Below, one piece after another: positions 63,583 to 64,000 of a stretch of DNA of 64,000 nucleotides. The notes below the pieces were generated by a model. The model saw only the letters and a program-made list of their open reading frames with translations, did no database searches and was not told the origin of the DNA. Every line of letters begins with the position of its first letter. Within the stretch, counting starts at the first letter, position 1. The translations under genes were made by a program, and so were the position numbers. The stretch comes from Litoribrevibacter euphylliae. Its GTDB lineage: Bacteria; Pseudomonadota; Gammaproteobacteria; Pseudomonadales; Litoribrevibacteraceae. The DNA is taken from positions 558,001 through 622,000 of the forward strand of contig NZ_JBHRSZ010000002.1 in the NCBI RefSeq assembly GCF_042646085.1, read 5' to 3'.

Positions 63583-64000
63583 GAAATCCTGGCTTCAGTC
63601 GTTAGCAGAAGACGCAACACCCGCCATTGATGAATGCATTGAACAGCTAGGGGAAACCTTTCCCCTGCTGGATCAATTTAAACTCACCGAGCAAGACCCT
63701 CAGTGGCATGCAGAAGGTGATGTGCATATTCATACCGGGATGGTTTTGGATGAGCTGTATCAATTGCTTGAGAACGAAGCCAACCATATTCAAGGAGCGC
63801 ATCGTCAGGCATTGGTGCTTGGTGCGTTGCTGCACGATATTGCCAAGCCACTAACTACCCGACGTAAAGAAGTTAGAGGCGTTGAGCGTGTTGTGGCGAC
63901 AAGGCACGAGGCTATGGGGCGCTCCTATATAGCCCATCGTCTATTAAACCTCGAACTGTCGATGACGGTTGTTGATCTGGTGATGGGGTTAGTTGGCGAA
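63575..64000 (+). CDS. HD-domain phosphohydrolase, probable N-terminus of an HD-Pnk RNA end-healing enzyme (cut by window edge)
   Basis: The frame is open from the ATG at 63575 to the window end, giving 142 residues. It overlaps the ligase stop by 8 nt and has GGAGGG 8 nt upstream. HD-domain metal ligands are visible: His in DVHIHTGMVLDEL, the HD pair in GALLHDIAKP, and a following His in TRHEAMGRSYIAHRLL. Proteins with this HD domain fused to a C-terminal polynucleotide kinase, such as Runella HD-Pnk, process 2',3'-phosphate and 5'-OH RNA ends. The kinase half would lie beyond the window and is not seen. Confidence 0.8.
   Translation, partial: MNRKSWLQSLAEDATPAIDECIEQLGETFPLLDQFKLTEQDPQWHAEGDVHIHTGMVLDELYQLLENEANHIQGAHRQALVLGALLHDIAKPLTTRRKEVRGVERVVATRHEAMGRSYIAHRLLNLELSMTVVDLVMGLVGE

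Overview
The window is a gammaproteobacterial chromosome segment, probably from a marine Oceanospirillales/Alteromonadales-type heterotroph. This is judged from the synteny der-bamB-yfgM-hisS-ispG-rodZ-pilF-rlmN-ndk and suhB-trmJ-cysE-iscR, the moderate G+C, and the lipase/foldase and ketone-oxidation genes. No rRNA, tRNA, IS element or CRISPR array was recognised. The left edge cuts an AraC-family regulator and the right edge cuts an HD-domain (probable HD-Pnk) gene.

1-10 kb is a housekeeping block on the minus strand. 10-13.5 kb holds a flagellin with an inserted zinc-protease domain (flagellinolysin) behind a near-consensus sigma-28 promoter, then cheW and a mechanosensitive channel gene. 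13.7-22 kb is a long Fe-S assembly operon, iscR-iscS-sufBCDS-sufA-sufT-sufE, preceded by a promoter that overlaps a 23/25 match to the IscR type-1 operator. Because ndk/rlmN lie on one side and cysE/trmJ/suhB on the other, this is the ancestral isc locus with iscUA-hscBA-fdx replaced by suf genes. The suhB product has lost most catalytic metal ligands and looks like a pseudoenzyme.

25-32 kb carries a PepSY/response regulator/histidine kinase operon and a Baeyer-Villiger monooxygenase-hydrolase-dehydrogenase operon with a divergent AraC regulator. 33-35 kb is a secreted lipase with its Lif foldase. 35-49 kb is mostly signalling and accessory metabolism: a kinase and a NarL-type regulator that converge, a beta-carbonic anhydrase, a vWA lipoprotein-ECF sigma-anti-sigma set, a periplasmic-sensor diguanylate cyclase, an esterase, a TupA-like binding protein beside a histidine kinase, and a Dyp peroxidase.

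51.2-62.5 kb is a minus-strand defence island: mrr, a pseudo-HsdM fused to a half-HsdS-like region and an AlbA_2 (Schlafen-type) domain, a catalytically intact long HsdM, HsdS, HsdR, and a YgjP-like metallopeptidase. The pseudo-HsdM has Val in place of the catalytic Asn of NPPF, and His in place of Tyr in the EFYTP motif. It is the least conventional element of the window. Downstream, on the plus strand, begins an RNA-repair-like cassette: a small RNA ligase translationally coupled to an HD-domain gene.
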